Below the pieces are notes generated by a model, which made no database searches, was not told where the DNA came from, and worked only from the letters and a program-made list of their open reading frames with translations. A DNA stretch of 64,000 nucleotides from positions 35,216-99,215 of the forward strand of contig NW_025856816.1 in the NCBI RefSeq assembly GCF_002878395.1, read 5' to 3'. Position 1 is the first letter of the stretch, and every line of letters begins with the position of its first letter. Source of the stretch: Capsicum annuum (taxonomy: Eukaryota; Streptophyta; Magnoliopsida; Solanales; Solanaceae). Position numbers and translations under genes: made by a program. Below, piece by piece: positions 11,438 to 23,923 of the stretch.

Positions 11438-14016
11438 TGTCACGACCCGAGACTACCCCTTAGTCAAACACGGTGCTTTGAACCACAAGTGATCCCAAGC
11501 TAACCCATGAACTGGCATGATACTCAAGTATCTAAATTAAATTAAGTATATAATAGAAATCTACTGAATGGAAGAATAATCATATGAAAATCTGAATACA
11601 TGTGATGTTAAAAAGGTTTACAACACAATAAATCTGAAGGAAGAACTTGAATTACATAAGTGAATTTGAATATCTATCTATAAAGACTCTACTATACTAA
11701 TTGTAGGTGGCAGGGATATGCCTCTAACTAGCACAAATAAATACATAAGAATAATAACAATATAGTACATGAATATAACAGACTGGAGTCCCCAAAACAA
11801 GAGAACTTATCACTTGTTGGATAGAAGCTATGAACTGTCTTATTATGATGTATAGGCTACTACCGGTACTTATATTATGAGATAATGTAGCATACAGACA
11901 TATATGTGGATCAGTAATTTGGGATTTACAAAGTAAGTGGGGGTGAATGAAACAAGTAAAACTGAATAGATACACAATCTTAAACACATGCATGCTAAGT
12001 GCAGGTAAACTCTTCAAGAGACTGACATCAATTAAAAGCTAAAGTATCTTAAAACATGAGTAAAGTACATAATCTGATAAGCTGGTGAATCACTACACTT
12101 AGTTTCTTAAATCCTTACTTTTGTAGAATAAGCTGAGCTGAAGCTGGGAAGCAGTAAAAACATGAATAGTGTATGTAAATCTCATGTAAAGCTGAACATG
12201 TTGTAAAACTAAACTGAGGATCATGGATGAATACTGAGCATGGAAACAAGAACATGTAAAACTGAGAATGCAAGACCAAGTATAGCATGTACTGACATGA
12301 TCTGAATAACATTAATAATATGTAAAATTAACTGAATAATTACTGAAATCTGATTACTTGGTCAAGCCACCTGAACTAAGATAAACTGAATACTGACTGA
12401 AACTATGAGAGCTATAATTTAACTGGCATGCCCTAATCTGATATAATTGGGGTCCAACCTGTAACCCCAGTTGAAATAATGTCAGTACCTTGACTTGAGC
12501 ACTAATGCGGCTATGTGGATCCACTGAACTAGTGTCCCGAAGGACTTAGGAGTCATCCTCTACTAGCAGGTGCCCTTATGAGATATGTATCAACTCTCAT
12601 CTGGCAGGAAGACATCTCAAACCTATGGTGGATACTTAGTTGTAGAACTCAGGGATTGCCACTAAAGGTCACACACTCTACTAGCAGGTCAGCCCCCATC
12701 CCTGAGTTCGATCGATGCTAAATCATACTCCCAAATTAAACTGACATTGGTACTGAACTGAGCTAAATTCAACTGAACATTATTTTTGATAGTGCTCATC
12801 ATGATCATAAACAACTGAGTAAATTCATAAGGTTCATGTCTTAACTAACTTATCACTTGAAAATCTGAAATCATGTAAATCACCTAGGTATCGGGTGTTC
12901 ATAACCCGCCAGTATTAAATAATCATAAAGTACGATATCAACGCTTAAACTGTAGTATGGAATAATGGTTCAAAGACCCAAAACATGAACATTTCACCAA
13001 AAGAGTGGGAATCATTAACTTGAACATGGGAATGTCTTAAATATGAGAAAACAACATGATTACATGGAAAAATTCATAATTTCGGGATTTAATAAGAAAC
13101 CAATGGACTATGACACAGAAACTTGCAATTCAGAACATAAAATAGTGTATTTCACTTGGAAACACTTGTAGACATGACTTATAATTGAATTAGCATGAAA
13201 TTCATGGATTAATTTCACAAAGTGGGATAAAGTTCATACTTGTAAGTTAAGAATAGGGTTTTTGGGCTCAATGGGTGAAAAGTACACATTGATGAATACC
13301 CACATAACTTAATTAAATAAATTATTGAAGAAATCTTGAAATTAAAGATAGAATCCTTATGTTCTTGAGAGAAGAATCTTGATTATTTTTCTTTGGAAAG
13401 GGGAGGGTTTTTATGTGAGTTGTTTTAAGGAATAAAGGAAAATAATTCCCCTTTTTGTGTTATAAATCGTGTTTGGATGGCTGGGTTGAGGGAAAGGAAA
13501 TAAATTAACCCCTTGGCCCATGGGATTTGGAACAGTAGGGGAATAACATATGCGGCATGGAAATTATTCCTATGGAAAAAATAGCATATCGCCGATCTTA
13601 TTCCAGGGGAGAGACCGGTGCATCGCAGCCATTTCACGGACCCATACAGTTTCTCACAAAAATGGTCATAACTTTTCACTCGGGTATATAATTAAGGCAA
13701 AATTTGTATCTTTGGAATGCTAAATCAATTATCTATCATTTGGTGGGTCTTGATATGAAAAAAGTTCACATATATAAAAATTTATACACATTCAAAGTCA
13801 ACCTTTGTAGAATCGAATACCTTAATTTGGCCGAATCAAAGGTTCTTAGCTCAACTTTACTCTAAGTGATTCCTACGAACATTTTTCACCTTGATAGAAC
13901 TTCATACACTAGGATAATGATCAAGAAACATACATTCACATACAAATCATGGGATTAGAGTTTACACACGTAGGTATGAAGGTTCAAAGTCTAGCCCAAA
14001 AATGCAGGGTGTCACA
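11438..14016 (-). mobile_element. Left (3') LTR of element C
   Basis: It begins 'tgtcacgacccgagactacc' and ends 'gggtgtcaca'. Block order matches 17036-19554 throughout, for example 'gtgatcccaagctaac' (11488, 17087), 'ttgggttgtgg'-free spacer, 'tactggcagg'-type repeats and 'gtagaatcgaatacctt' (13807, 19346). Minus frames at 11724-12312 and 13425-13679 fall in LTR sequence without any motif. Confidence 0.85.
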
Positions 14017-17000
14017 TTGTCTCCCATTTTGAATCATTTCCTCGAATGATGGATAGGAACTTGTTGAAGTTTTATGAGTATGGAATAATGTATATATGAC
14101 ATGTGTGGTAATGAAGGATATAGCTAAGATGAAACATTATAACTTTATCCTAAAACAGAGTTTCTAAGCTGACTTGGCTTTATTTACTATAAGGAGCAGA
14201 TTTTTGCTAGAGTTTAGAACTCGCTTGAAATGTTCAAGATACAATCATACATATAGAACTGCAAAGTGATAACTGAGACAGTAAAATTCCAAGAGTTAAT
14301 AAGGATGGAATAAAGTATGTAACTTCTCATTAGGAATTGTCCCTCAATAAAACACATATAAGAATCAAAAGAAAAGGGTTTCATGGCATCACAATGTCTG
14401 AACTGGAATACTTAGAAATTGAGATAATTCACTGAACACTTGTGAACTGGATCATGACTAAATGGTTCAATCTGAAACATGATGCATGGACTGAACTGAG
14501 TTCACAACTTACATGTATGTAAACAAGTTACCTTATGAAATAGCCATATTCATGAAACTTTGGATAGTAAGACTAGACAAAAAGATGAAAAACCATAGGA
14601 ACTTGTCTATTTGAATGCTAAACTGAATTATTGTCTATACAGACTAAATTATACTGAAAGCTTATACTCAACTAGAGTATTTCTTCACCATTCTTTCTAA
14701 GAAGTTCTAATATCACTAGGGAGCAAAGAATTTTGGGCATAATCTGAATAGATATCTTACTAAGGAATCACAACATGGCTGTAACTCTATAACATGGAAC
14801 ATAGGCCTATGAAACAAAAGCTATAATAGGATTACTAGGCCTTAGTTAGTGCAACTGCCCAACTCAAGCTTAGTATCACTCCTTAAATACTTGCATGGGT
14901 ACTTATAACTACTCTAGCCAAAGTCTGAGTTAAGCTACATAGTCTCACTATGTTCAAGCCTAGCTCAAAATAACAAGGTACTACACATAGCACAATAATG
15001 CTAGTTTGAACCAAGGATTTAATACCCCATGCATTTTCACAACTTCTCATCTCAAGAATAATTTTTCTTACCACTTTAACAACTAAATTCTACCTCTTAC
15101 TGAGAATTCACTAGCATGCAATGCACCCATCCATTTATATATCAACATGACATTCAATCATATCATTATAACTACATATGAACTTCTAAACAAACACCCA
15201 TAAAAGCATCTTTCTCATATTCTATAAGCCTTTACCAATAACAACTTCCACGCATTATTCCCAACAAAAAACCCATGAAATTTCAACTAACCATGACAGA
15301 TATCAAAAGCCCTACCTCAATTTTTCTTCACACTTATAGCCTTAGCTAAAACAAACATGCAACCATCTTTTCATAATACAAAACATTTACTTACGCTCAT
15401 CTAAACAATAGTTCATCACCACTATCATCTCATAATAAGTGGTCACTGAAAAGTTAGAACATGAGGACCTGAAGCATGAAATAATACTATGAATAACTTG
15501 GACACTTAACTGAGGCCTGAGGAATAGAGTATCAAAAGCATGAATTTGTTAGAGACATCAAAATTGAGGATACGTATGGCATAATCTAATTTTTTTTTGG
15601 TCATTAAGAGTGTGGCATGAGTACTTGGAATTGAACATACTATAAAGCATGAGTACATGAGTTATGAGCTGCATGACTTGAATTTGGAGCTTATAAATTC
15701 ATGGAATATGATTTGTACAACTGAGTAAACTGGAACTCCTTATACTAGAAACTGAAAGCGTACATGATTCTATGGAAAATGCATGTAACGCATGTATAGA
15801 TGTCATGATGATTGAACTACAAAAATTTACACTTAGATAAGAATGATTCGGGCATCTTCCTCCCTTACTGATGTTCTACAACACACAGGCATCACTACTA
15901 AAATCTGAGAGCCTAACTTGGTTTCTTGTTTTATTATCTCCCCCTTAGATTTATCCATCATTCTAAGTTTGTGGACCCATTTAATAAACTCTAAACTGAA
16001 CTTCAACCACTTTACTCTAGATTTTGAGATACAAGAATACACATAAATACTAAACTCACCCTGAACACTACACCTGAAAGTGTTAAACCCACTGCTAGTA
16101 CTTCCTTCTGAGATAGAACTCTTAACTTTTTATAGCACCACTAGTCATTATGTAAAAACTTAAATACTTATTAACTTAGAATTTTTAGGAGTATCACCAT
16201 ACCATGAGTTCACACCGTCTAGAATTTCAACTCATCTTTCTATTAGATCAATCATCAATGATTCAAACATAGATTCTAAAACATAATATGGATATTCCCA
16301 AACCTTTAATGGACCATACTATTTTCATCATTGCCTACTAATATCACATCTCTAAACTTATATTTTTCCCTAAATCATGAGAATTATCATTACACCAACA
16401 TACCCAACATTATCATACTAAATTTCAAACCAACAAACTTAAATTCTTGCATGCTCTATTTCAAGCCTACTAGTTAACCTTTCATACAACTATCCCCATG
16501 GATACATAATTTACTAAATATAGATAAACACTATCCCCTCTTTACTATTGTTAAACTTCTAGGTTCATGCTTCTAAGTCTAGTTATATCTTGTCATAGGA
16601 TTCTGAGAAGTGATTTGAAATCATATTTGGCTTCGGCTTAATGCATGATTTTTCATGAACATGAATGAAATATTACATACTTTGAAACATAAAGGCAGTG
16701 GTGGGGTACTTTTCAAGCTGACATGTAATCCGATAACTGTCTGTGGGGACAATTTAAGAAAACTCTATCTGTAAGGATTTAAGCTTCACTATTTTTGGTA
16801 CCATGAAAATAAGGCAAAGTTGACATGATTTGAGCATGACGATAATCTATATAAGTTTCTTAGAGAACCTTTCTACAATACTATCTAAGACATGAAAGAA
16901 GGGAAATATTTCTTAAATGTCCTATAGCCTTTTGAAGAAAAGTACGGATGTCTCAATACCATTTCGCAAGGCTCTACTAGACACAACTTTATAGACAGCC

Positions 17001-17035
17001 TAGGATAATTGAACTCTGAGCTCTTATACAAAGGT
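14017..17035 (-). other. Non-coding interior of element C
   Basis: It starts with the tract 'ttgtctcccattttg' (polypurine tract on the minus strand) and a 'cctcgaatgatgg' block. Neither strand shows gag, protease, RT or integrase motifs; the frames at 14883-15074 and 15833-16042 match no family. Segments recur at 32990-34450 in element I and 61252-64000 in element E, for example 'actggaactccttat' (15730 and 34349) and 'gggagcaaagaa' (14720, compare 33200). It therefore behaves as the body of a repeated non-autonomous family. Confidence 0.75.
17020..17031 (-). other. Primer-binding site of element C (tRNA-Met type)
   Basis: The minus strand reads 'TTGTATAAGAGC', close to TGGTATCAGAGC, the initiator-tRNA-Met site common in plant LTR elements. 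It lies four bases from the inner edge of the right LTR. Confidence 0.6.
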
Positions 17036-19554
17036 CGTCAGAACCCGACACTACCCCCTAGTTGTAGCACGGTGCTTGTAGCTATAAGTGATCCCAAGCT
17101 AACTCACAAACTGGCATGATACTCAAGCATATAAATTAAATTAAGTATATAAGCTAAATTTATTGCACACAAGAACAATCATGTGAAACTATGAATACAT
17201 GTGATATTAAAAAGGTTTACAACATAATAAATCTGAAGGAAGAACTTGAATTATATGAGTGACTCTTACTAACTGTCTATGAAGCCTCTACTATACTGAC
17301 TGTAGGTGGTTGGTACATGCCTCTAACTACAACAAATCAATACATAAGAATAATAATAATATAGTACATGACAACTGATTGGAGTCCCTAAAATAAGATA
17401 ACTCATCACCTACTGGCTTGAAGTTGCGAATTGTCTGATTATGATGTGTAGGCTACAACTGGTACGTACATTATGAGATAATGTAGCACATAGACTTATA
17501 TATGGATCAATACTTTGGAATATACTGAGTAAGTAAGGGTGAACGCAATAAGTAAAACTGAATAGATACATAATCTTAAAACATGCATGCTAAGTGCAGG
17601 TAGACTCGCTAAGAGACAAAAATTGATTGAAAGCTGAAGTATCTTAAAACATGAGTAAAAAAACATAATTTGATAAGTTGGTGAATCACTACACTTAGTT
17701 TCTTAAATATTTACTTTTGTAGAATAAGTGGAGCTGAAGCTGGGAAGCAGTAAAAACATTAATAATGTATGTAAATCTCATGTAAATCTAAACATCCTGT
17801 AAAACTGAACTAAGGATTTTGTATGAATACTAACATGCAACAAATAACATTAATAATATGTAAAATTGACTAAATAATTACTGAAATCTGATTACTTGGT
17901 CAAGCAAACCTGAACTGAGATAAATTGAATACTAACTAAAACAGTGGGAGCTATCATGTAACCGGTATGCCCCAATCTGATATAATTGGGGTCAAACCTG
18001 TAATCCTAGTTGGAAGGGTGTTAGTACTTGACATGGGCACTAACTCTGGCTATGTGGATCCACTAAACTGGTGTCCCAAAGAACTAAGGTGTCACCCTCT
18101 ACTGGAAGGTGCTCTCATGAGATATGTGTTAATCCTCATCTGGCAGGAAGACATCTAAAACCTATATTGGGTACATAGTTCTAGAACTCAGGGACTACTA
18201 CTAAAGGTCACACAATCTACTGGCAGATGAGTCCCTATCCCTGGGTTCGCTCAGTACTAATTCTTCCACAAACTGAACTGACATTGATACTGAACTGAGC
18301 TAAATTCAATAGAACATTATTTTTGATTATGCACATTATGATCATAAATATATGAGTAAAATGATAAGGTTCATGCATTAACTGGCTTATTACTTGAAAA
18401 TCTAAAATCATGTAAAATACCTAGGTATCAGGTGTTCATAACCCACCAGCACTGAATAATCATAAAATATGATTTCAAAGCGTAAACCGTAGTATGGAAG
18501 CATGGTTCAAAGAACCAAAACATGAATATTTCACCAAAAGAGTGGAAATCATTAACTTGAAAAAGGGAATGTCTTAAACCTGAGAAAACAACATAATTAC
18601 ATGGCAAAATTCATAATTCAAGGGTTTAATATGAAATCAATGAACTATGACATGGAATCTTGCAATTCAAAACATAAAATAGCGTAATTCACTTGGAAAC
18701 ACTTGTACACATGACTTCTAATCAAATTAGCATGAAATTCATGGATTGATTTAATAAAGTAGGATAAAGTTCATACTTATAAATTAAAAATAGGTTTTGG
18801 GGGCTCAATAGATGAAAGAGACGCATTGATGAATACCCACATACCTTAATTGAACAGATTCTTGAAGAAATCTTGAAATAGAAAGCTTGAATTCTTGTGA
18901 TCTTGGGAGAAGAATCTTAGATTATTGTTCTTGGTAAAGGGGAGGGTTTTTACGTGAGTTGTTTTGAGGAACATGGACAACTAATGCTCATTCTGTGTTA
19001 TAAATTATGTTTGGACGGCTATGGTTGAGGGGAAAAGACTAAATTTCCCCCTTGTCCCATAGGGAAATTAAACTGTGGGGGAATAACCTCCGTGGTGTGG
19101 ACCTTATTTTGGATGTGATACCGGCGAATCGTGGACCTTATTTTGGGTGATAGACCGATGTTTCGCGGCCATTTCTTTGACCCTTACTATTTCTCACAAA
19201 AATAGTCATAACTTTTCGTTAAGATATCACATTAAGGTGAAATTGGTATCATTTCAAAGATAACTCAATTATGTATCATTTGGTGGGTATTAAGATGAAA
19301 AATTTCACATATAAATAATTTATACACATTCAAAGCCGACTCTTGTAGAATCGAATACCTTAATTTGGCCGAATCAAAGGCTCTTAGCTCAACTTTGCTT
19401 CAAGTGATTTCTATGAACATTTTTGACCTTAATAGAACTTTTCACACTATGATAATTATCATGACACATGAATTCACATACAAATCATGGGATTAGAGTT
19501 TACACACGTTGGAATAATGGGTCAAAGTCTAGCCTGAAAATGTAAGGTGTTATA
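17036..19554 (-). mobile_element. Right (5') LTR of element C
   Basis: It starts 'cgtcagaacccgacactacc', a worn form of the left LTR start, and ends 'aggtgttata' where the left copy has 'gggtgtcaca'. The two LTRs differ by many point changes and small indels, so the insertion is old. The plus frame at 17967-18158 is antisense LTR sequence. Confidence 0.85.
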
Positions 19555-19559
19555 TTTTG

Positions 19560-20751
19560 ATGTTATAGGATGCTTCGTGGGTGATGATGATGAGATATGG
19601 ATGATAAACTATATGAAAATCAAGTGAAAATAATAGATCAAGTCTTGGGATGGAAGGACGAGTTCACTACAATCTTAGAAGTAAAAATAAAGGTCATGAA
19701 GGCATGGGGTATTATGAACCTTGGTCCACGCGATGAGAGGGACGAGACAGACCTAGATGTTTCTTAAAAGATGAATTCCAGTGTTTTATTGTGATTAGGC
19801 TGTGCCTCAAACCCTGGTCCCCACGTTGAGAGGGGCAACGTGGACCTAGTTTTAAACTCAGAAAAATCCTCCTCCTATGAATAGGGCACTGATGCACAAT
19901 ACAAAACACCTTGGTTGACTTGGATAGTTTAAGGGAGGATGGAAAAAACTTTAATTAGGGTTTTTATTTATTTAATTTAGTTTGATTATGTATTTTAATA
20001 TGTTTTCATCCATCGTGATTAGGATTATGTTCATGAACAGCTAAAAGCTCCCTTTCTGTGATTAAGGCCAAGAACATGATTACTATTTCTTTGAGTTGAT
20101 TTGGTTTAGATTGATTATCATATTTGATTCATTATTTATCCTTATTATTACTATTTTAAAGAGTATCAAACCTTAGAATACATCTATTATCGTCTTGTGA
20201 GTCCGAGAGGAGAAAAAAAAGGATTGAACGTAGGGGTAAATAGAATAGGATTATAATCTTCTACAAAATAAAGTTATAATTTGCATTTAGGATAGAGATA
20301 TATCTAAGTTACCTATTTGATTCATTATAGGATGAAATATAAATGCATTTGACTTAGTTCTCACATTTCCTCTCAATGATGTAGTTGTGGGGCTAAGCTA
20401 GATAAAGGGTTAGAGGATCGAGAGACCATAATCATAATTCAACCTCATAAATCAACAACTAAAATAAGTAATTTAACCAATGAAGTTCAATAGCATAACA
20501 GGCGCAGAGCCTTAACCCTAGGTTCCACTCATTGATTGTTCAAGCACTTTAATTTACTGCATTGTTTACTTTACATTTAGTTATAATTCTCAAAGTCTTT
20601 TGGTCATGTTTGTACCACTTTAATCTCAATTGTTAAACTTGAATTAGATAGTTGCTTAACACAAATCTCTGAGGGATCAACATTCTAATTTTTATAAGGC
20701 CACTTTACTACTTAGTTAGATCACATACACTTGCATGGGCGCATGGGCGCA
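19560..20751 (+). mobile_element. 3' LTR of element B, second part
   Basis: It resumes the B LTR at 'atgttataggatgcttcgtg' (compare 6614) and runs to 'gcatgggcgca'. Blocks such as 'aatagaataggattataatc' (7296, 20239) and 'ttcaatagcataa' (7543, 20486) match the 5' LTR in order. The minus frame at 19712-19909 is antisense LTR sequence and aligns with that at 6768-7010. Confidence 0.8.
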
Positions 20752-21272
20752 ATATGTAGCCAAATTGAACTAAAGAGTGTGAGATGGAAAGATAAGTGTT
20801 TTAACTAGAACAATTGTACGTAAATGTACACTTTTAAAAGAATTAAATAAAACAATTGAAGTAAAAAGATAATAACTTTTAATTCTTCAATTTCTATTTA
20901 TAACTCATGCAAATATTTTTAGAATACATATATACAAATAGAATATGTCTCATTGTATATATTTAGTAACCGTTAGCATGACACATTCGTGCAAAATAGG
21001 CGTCAAGTTACTAGTCTTTTCAATTGAACACTTTTGGCATTCTATAAACTTTTTGTGTGGACAATTTGAATTTTGAGATTTTCATTATGGCTTAAAAGAG
21101 GGTAGCACAATGGACTAAAACTCTTGTGTGCTATGCACAGGTTTCGAGAAACAGTCTGATCACAAGGCGACAAATTTAACTATTAATCCAAGACACCCTT
21201 TCTTATTCATTATTGATCAAGGATTAATAATGAAACAAAATTGATGAAGGATCATATTTTTATTTGTAACTA
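20752..21272. other. AT-rich unassigned DNA beside element B
   Basis: No coding frame. Contents are the SINE-like fragment at 21100-21170, a short inverted repeat (attaatcc/ggattaat, about 21182-21230) and AT-rich DNA I cannot assign. It may be the sequence into which B inserted, but I found no continuation of element A here. Confidence 0.5.
21100..21170 (-). mobile_element. SINE-like fragment (TS-type, Solanaceae)
   Basis: The string 'gggtagcacaatggactaaa' followed by 'gtgctatgcacaggtttcg' and 'gtctgatcacaagg' has the same block order as the reverse complement of the 3' half of the Solanaceae TS SINE as I remember it. The tRNA-like half is not visible. If correct, it supports a nightshade origin. 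Confidence 0.45.
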
Positions 21273-22332
21273 TTCCCTCTATTTCCTAAATATGTGACGT
21301 TTTTAGCTTGGGTATGCTCCTTAAGATACGAAGCGTGTATAAGTTGTTATTAGTGAATTTCACAAGTTTACAAAGAGTACTTTTACTAACTAATTCTTAA
21401 TAAATATCTTGAAAAAAGATGTAACTCTTTAACAATTACTTAATCATGTAGAACTCTATTTGCTTAAAAGACAAATTGAAAAAACATCATTCATATCTTT
21501 TTAATTATCTAAAACACTACTTATTTAGAAATAAAATTGAAAGAACATCATTAATCTAAAAAATAATTGATTTTTTTTTGAGTTGTTTATCATGCTCAAG
21601 GGCAGTATATACTTGTAATTATAAGAGGGATAAAATGAGCTATACACAAACACATGTAAAATAACATAAATATATATCTTAACATATCATATTTACACAA
21701 ATCTCCCCCTTACAAAGTAATTACAAAAATTTCAACTAATCATGTATCTTCGCTGGATGTGTCAGGATCTAATTATGAATCTCAACAGATCCAAAATTGA
21801 AAAAAATATTTCGGTAGCTAATTATGTATTTTTACAAAGGAAAAAGTTGGAGGCATTATGTATCTCGACAGACCCAAAATCAAAAAATAAAACAACGGAA
21901 AATAATTATGTATCTTTACAAAAGAAAAAGATGTATCTTCGTGAGATGTGTCGGAAGCTAATTATGTATCTTGGCAGACTCAAAGTTGAGATTTTCAGTA
22001 ATGATATTCAATATCGAAATTTTCTATATTGAAGCTCCAAATTGTCGGAATTTGTGTTGTTTGCCAAGTATATACGGGGTGGAGCTACCTATTTGGAAGG
22101 AGATGCTTCAATACTATGGAAGAGTGAAGTAAAGAGGATTACAAATACTAAAAACTATCTTATGGTCTTAAATTAAAGATACGACAAATCTATCAAAATA
22201 ATCTTTAATCTTGTGATATTAAACATGCCATATATAAACTTTGAATTAAAGAGTTGCTAAAAAAGGAAAGGACCATTCCTTTTCAAGTCGATTAAAAAGG
22301 AAAATACGTCAAAAAAATAGAGATGGAATGAG
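21273..22332. mobile_element. Non-autonomous inverted-repeat transposon, ~1.06 kb
   Basis: The left end 'ttccctctatttcc...tgtgacgttttt' and the reverse complement of the right end 'ctcattccatctc...ttgacgtatttt' are imperfect inverted repeats. Each is flanked by TA (21271-21272 and 22333-22334). This pattern fits a Tc1/mariner (Stowaway-like) derivative. No transposase is present; the plus frame at 21742-22032 comes from an internal repeat of 'attatgtatct' units rather than a gene. Confidence 0.5.
21742..22032 (+). repeat. Degenerate internal repeat within the transposon
   Basis: Units built on 'atgtatcttcg..gatgtgtc.g..taattatg' occur near 21742, 21933 and 21963, with weaker copies near 21819, 21858 and 21903. 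Translation gives the echo 'MYLRWMCQDLIM' and 'MYLREMCRKLIM', which explains the apparent 96-aa frame. I see no protein family in it. Confidence 0.55.
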
Positions 22333-22740
22333 TATTTTTATAGCATTTTACTGTTTTTCACATAGAGCACGCACATATTGGATTCAATTAAATCCATTAA
22401 TCATAGAGTCCATCACCCATCTACCTTTGAATCAAGTTTTCATGCTCTTTGTGATGCAGTAGATGCCTCTAGTTGAGTTTGTAGAGAAGCCCTTAATGCA
22501 AGTACATGACATGTTCAAAAAGGTAATCGACATTTTCATCGCTCGACTAGGGGGACGTTGCTGTGGATGGTCTATCCATCAACTGGTGACAATCTAAATA
22601 TTAAACTTTCCACATTGTAATTCAACACAGTTGATAATCCAAATATTAAACTATCCACAATGTTATTCAACACAATTGATAATCTAAATATTGAACTGTC
22701 AAGACGGTTAGTATCCCAATCAACATTTCATATTATAATT
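22333..22740. other. Unassigned DNA containing a tandem repeat
   Basis: About 22390-22585 has slightly more mixed composition; one plus frame reads 'PLVEFVEKPLMQVHDMFKK' without a stop for about 45 codons but matches nothing I recognise. The 45-bp tandem repeat at 22588-22705 follows. Confidence 0.35.
22588..22705. repeat. 45-bp tandem repeat, about 2.6 copies
   Basis: Units start at 22588 (gacaatctaaatatt), 22633 (gataatccaaatatt) and 22678 (gataatctaaatatt), exactly 45 bases apart. The first two are full units ending 'ttcaacaca.tt'; the third breaks off. Confidence 0.85.
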
Positions 22741-23923
22741 CATACTCACAATGACTGTTGTTCTTTCTCGGGTTTTGTAAAATCTGTATTTTTTAACTTT
22801 CAACAAGAACTTCAAGCACATGTTCAAATAATTATATGAACAATCAAATAAAGTTTAAACTCTATATTTATGACTTTAAATTTTTAACAACAAGTTCAAC
22901 CCAACTTATGAACAACCATATAAGAAGTTCATACTATTTTCATGAAAAAGAAAAAATCAAAGAACTTTAACACAAGTTCAACCAACTTATGAACTATCAA
23001 AATGAAGTTTCAAGAACTTCAAACACAAGTTCAAACAGTTGAAGAACTGCCAATATGAAGTTCAAACTATTTTCTAGAAAAATAGTAAAACCAACTTTAA
23101 GAAAAAAAAAAAGATGAAACAAATATTGGTGAAATTACAATAAACTTACAACTAAAAATTACAAGTGAAGAAAATATAAACGACTATCTTCTTCTTCTTC
23201 TTCTTCGACTAAGGTGCGGATATATCCCTCTCTTTAAAGGGATTCGAGCCCACTGCAATAAATGTTTCACCAATCTAGCAGTAATCTTCTTGAATTGTCC
23301 CCTCTACGATACAACAACCTTCTCACAATAACTCAACAACTCTGGAAAAAAGTTGAGTTCAAAGCTCCACAAAAAGAATACCTTCCTTAAACTAATAAAC
23401 TCTTTTTTTTGACTAACTTCTATGAACTTTCTATTATCTTATGTATATTCCAAAACCATGCAAGAACACCTCTATTTATGGGAGAGGAAGTCTTCCATGC
23501 AATGAATATAAGAATGAACGATGGTAGTAAAGAGGGAAGATCAATGGCTTAGAGGTTTCATGAGTTACAATGGTTACAAAAATAAAGAGGTAGAATAATG
23601 TTGGATGTTATAAGAGTTACATGAAATTTATGTCCATATTCTACCATTCCATATTCTACCATTACTAACCAAGTATTTAAAATCACAAGAGTTACAAAGA
23701 AATGAAAGCTGAAACTATATCCATCTAACTTGGTTATTGAGTGCAAAAAAATGAGATTAAAGTAAGGTATCAATTGCCTCAACTAATGCAGTATAACTGC
23801 TGCTGCATGAACCAATAAAAACTCCCACTCAGTTTTAGTCTTCAAGTGGCTACTAAATGCCAAGTTAATTAGCATTAAAATTTTAATAATTAATACTAAA
23901 ATGCCCATAAAAACAATAGTCCC
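22741..23923 (-). mobile_element. Probable 3' LTR of copia element D
   Basis: This lies where the 3' LTR of the minus-strand copia element should be. The minus strand reads a purine-rich tract 'atgagtgggggactattg' near 23920-23940 and then AT-rich DNA beginning 'ttgtttttatgggc'. A (CTT)n run is at 23188-23206. I cannot define the outer end, and the partner LTR is not in the window, so this is inference from position and the polypurine tract. The minus frame at 23558-23782 has no motif. Confidence 0.4.
23188..23206. repeat. (CTT)n microsatellite
   Basis: Six CTT units in a row, inside the probable copia LTR. Confidence 0.9.

Larger units (their letters stand above)
11438..19554 (-). mobile_element. 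Element C: complete non-coding LTR element (LARD-like)
   Basis: Two similar LTRs (11438-14016, 2579 bp; 17036-19554, 2519 bp) flank a ~3.0-kb interior without a recognisable gag or pol. The interior is bounded by a purine-rich tract next to the left LTR and a tRNA-Met-type primer site next to the right LTR, so the element is oriented on the minus strand. It sits in the 3' LTR of element B between 'gtatg' (11433-11437) and 'ttttg' (19555-19559). The uninterrupted 5' LTR of B has 'gtttg' at this point, so each copy carries one change. Mobilisation must have relied on proteins from another element. Confidence 0.85.
6346..20751 (+). mobile_element. Element B: Athila/Tat-like Ty3 element, split by element C
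   Basis: A plus-strand LTR element with a 5' LTR (6346 to about 7814), primer-binding site, worn gag, a protease piece, a long 3' non-coding part and a 3' LTR. The 3' LTR is cut in two by element C (11438-19554); rejoined, its halves total about 1460 bp, close to the ~1469 bp of the 5' LTR. RT, RNase H and integrase are absent, so this is a deletion derivative. 'atatg' occurs on both outer edges (6343-6347 and 20752-20756) but overlaps the LTR start by two bases, so I do not claim a clean target duplication. Confidence 0.85.

Noticed and set aside
6343..20756. atatg on both edges of element B as its target duplication
   Set aside because: The left copy overlaps the LTR's own starting TG by two bases, so the match may be chance.
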